From NCBI GenBank assembly GCA_026982315.1, contig JALSHI010000005.1, positions 37,399 through 101,398 on the forward strand: 64,000 bases of DNA, in the 5' to 3' direction. A model generated the notes under the pieces. That model was not told where the DNA came from, searched no databases, and worked only from the letters and a program-made list of their open reading frames with translations. The translations under genes were made by a program, and so were the position numbers. Origin of the DNA: Lysobacterales bacterium (GTDB taxonomy: Bacteria > Pseudomonadota > Gammaproteobacteria > Xanthomonadales > Marinicellaceae). Each line of letters opens with the position of its first letter. Position 1 is the stretch's first letter. Shown in pieces: positions 63,335-64,000 of this stretch.

Positions 63335-64000
63335 ATGACCACAATGCGGGAAAACAGAAAACAACCGGTAGGCACTGAAACGGTTTTCTCCCCGGCCAAA
63401 ATCAATCTGATGCTGCGCGTTATGGGGCGTAGGGCGGATGGCTATCATGACTTGCAAACTGTTTTCGAGTTGCTGGACTGGGGTGACGAGCTGGAATTTT
63501 CTTTTCGACCTGCCAAAACGCGAGGGCAGCCATTGACCATCACTGGCAGCGATACACCACCGGTGAGTATCAGTGGCGATTTTCCCAATTTGCCGGTTCA
63601 GCGCAACTTGATATGGCAGGCCGCCGCCAGTCTTGTGCCCCATGCCACGGATATTCAGCCGGTGCATATTCACGTCACCAAGCGCTTGCCTGCAGGGGGT
63701 GGTGTGGGTGGTGGCAGCAGCAATGCGGCGGCGACGCTGAAAGCTCTGAACCACTATTGGGGTTGCCACCTGGATGCAACCGGCTTGCGGCATCTGGGGC
63801 TGAAACTGGGTGCGGATGTGCCGGTGTTTCTTGGCGAACAGCCAGCGCTGGCCACAGGGGTGGGGGAAAAATTACAGCCGCTCGCCTTGCCGCGGCGGTT
63901 TTTTGTGCTGGTGATTCCCCGACAAGGATTGAGTACAGCCGAGGTTTTTGGGCACCCACAGTTGCCACGTGACAGCCAGCCGGTATCGCTGGAAAAGGCG
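63335..64000 (+). CDS. ispE: 4-diphosphocytidyl-2-C-methyl-D-erythritol kinase IspE (partial)
   Basis: GHMP kinase of the methylerythritol phosphate pathway for isoprenoids. The first 222 residues are inside the window; the gene runs off the right edge and so about 60-70 residues are missing. Visible motifs are FSPAKINLMLRVMGRRADGYH and the ATP loop LPAGGGVGGGSSNAAATL, followed by LGADVPVFLG. Its product feeds the undecaprenyl carrier and ubiquinone side chain used by the other genes here. Confidence 0.95.
   Translation, partial: MTTMRENRKQPVGTETVFSPAKINLMLRVMGRRADGYHDLQTVFELLDWGDELEFSFRPAKTRGQPLTITGSDTPPVSISGDFPNLPVQRNLIWQAAASLVPHATDIQPVHIHVTKRLPAGGGVGGGSSNAAATLKALNHYWGCHLDATGLRHLGLKLGADVPVFLGEQPALATGVGEKLQPLALPRRFFVLVIPRQGLSTAEVFGHPQLPRDSQPVSLEKA

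Noticed and set aside
1..64000. CRISPR arrays, insertion sequences, prophage, tRNA or rRNA genes
   Set aside because: No regularly spaced repeats, transposase or integrase frames, cloverleaf-like segments or rRNA signatures were seen in the intergenic stretches.

Overview
The window is a dense 64 kb piece of a gammaproteobacterial chromosome. The evidence is the Gram-negative division and cell-wall cluster running into lpxC, outer-membrane lipoprotein genes (lolB, nlpD, slp), the ubiE-ubiJ-ubiB ubiquinone block, the surE-pcm-nlpD string, trhP (yegQ) and the ThrA-type kinase/dehydrogenase fusion. A fused aspartokinase/diaminopimelate decarboxylase (LysAC) is known from Xanthomonadales and Legionella-like lineages, but the window does not settle a family. 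I see no insertion sequences, prophage genes, CRISPR arrays, tRNAs or rRNAs. Apart from the right edge, which cuts ispE, and one apparent frameshift in a metallo-beta-lactamase-fold gene, the genes look intact. | Layout. 3-15165 (+): division and cell-wall cluster ftsL-ftsI-murE-murF-mraY-ftsW-murG-murC-ddl-ftsQ-ftsA-ftsZ-lpxC, mostly with 4-base overlaps; murD is missing from its usual place between mraY and ftsW. 15166-15652 holds a terminator, a long perfect inverted repeat and short inverted motifs. 15653-19153 (+): a 7TM sensor kinase, its NarL-type regulator and a rhodanese-like lipoprotein. 19237-24396 (-): Slp lipoprotein, a small membrane protein, a 2-Cys peroxiredoxin, a secreted esterase and parC. 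24512-30549 (+): surE-pcm-nlpD (no rpoS follows), trpS, an unknown membrane protein, trhP. 30568-33112 (-): a stand-alone CZB zinc protein, DUF2905, DUF4139. 33271-34809 (+): PCuAC copper chaperone and queA. 34863-42964 (-): a sorting-signal protein, metF-ahcY-metK, and an FG-GAP/TPR lipoprotein pair. 43086-44635 (+): acyltransferase and a repeat protein. 44643-50607 (-): speA, an oxidoreductase, ubiE, ubiJ, ubiB as one overlapping run. 50705-52356 (+): 2OG oxygenase and speE. 52357-53310: a protein-free stretch with two divergent small-RNA candidates. 53311-56930 (-): MBL-fold enzyme and lysAC. 57059-59100 (+): a dehydrogenase and an unknown exported protein. 59156-60049 (-): DUF2189. 60245-64000 (+): thrA, lolB, ispE (cut). 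| How the genes fit together. Peptidoglycan precursor synthesis and the divisome dominate the left. LysAC supplies meso-diaminopimelate pathway flux and lysine, matching the DDNPR motif of MurE that marks a diaminopimelate-adding ligase. metK, ahcY and metF form a methyl cycle that feeds SAM to UbiE, Pcm and QueA; aminopropyl supply to SpeE also needs SAM, but speD is not in the window. speA and speE lie on opposite sides of a divergent promoter region. | The most interesting stretch is 52357-53310. On the minus strand there is a near-consensus promoter (TTGGCA-N17-TATAGT) and a strong intrinsic terminator about 190 bases apart with no convincing gene between. On the plus strand a region of about 390 bases has several hairpins, ten GGA triplets (one in an AAGGA pentaloop, others in loops) and an intrinsic terminator, which is the architecture of CsrB/RsmZ-type RNAs that titrate CsrA. 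A perfect palindrome with GacA-box-like geometry lies between them. These are predictions from sequence only.
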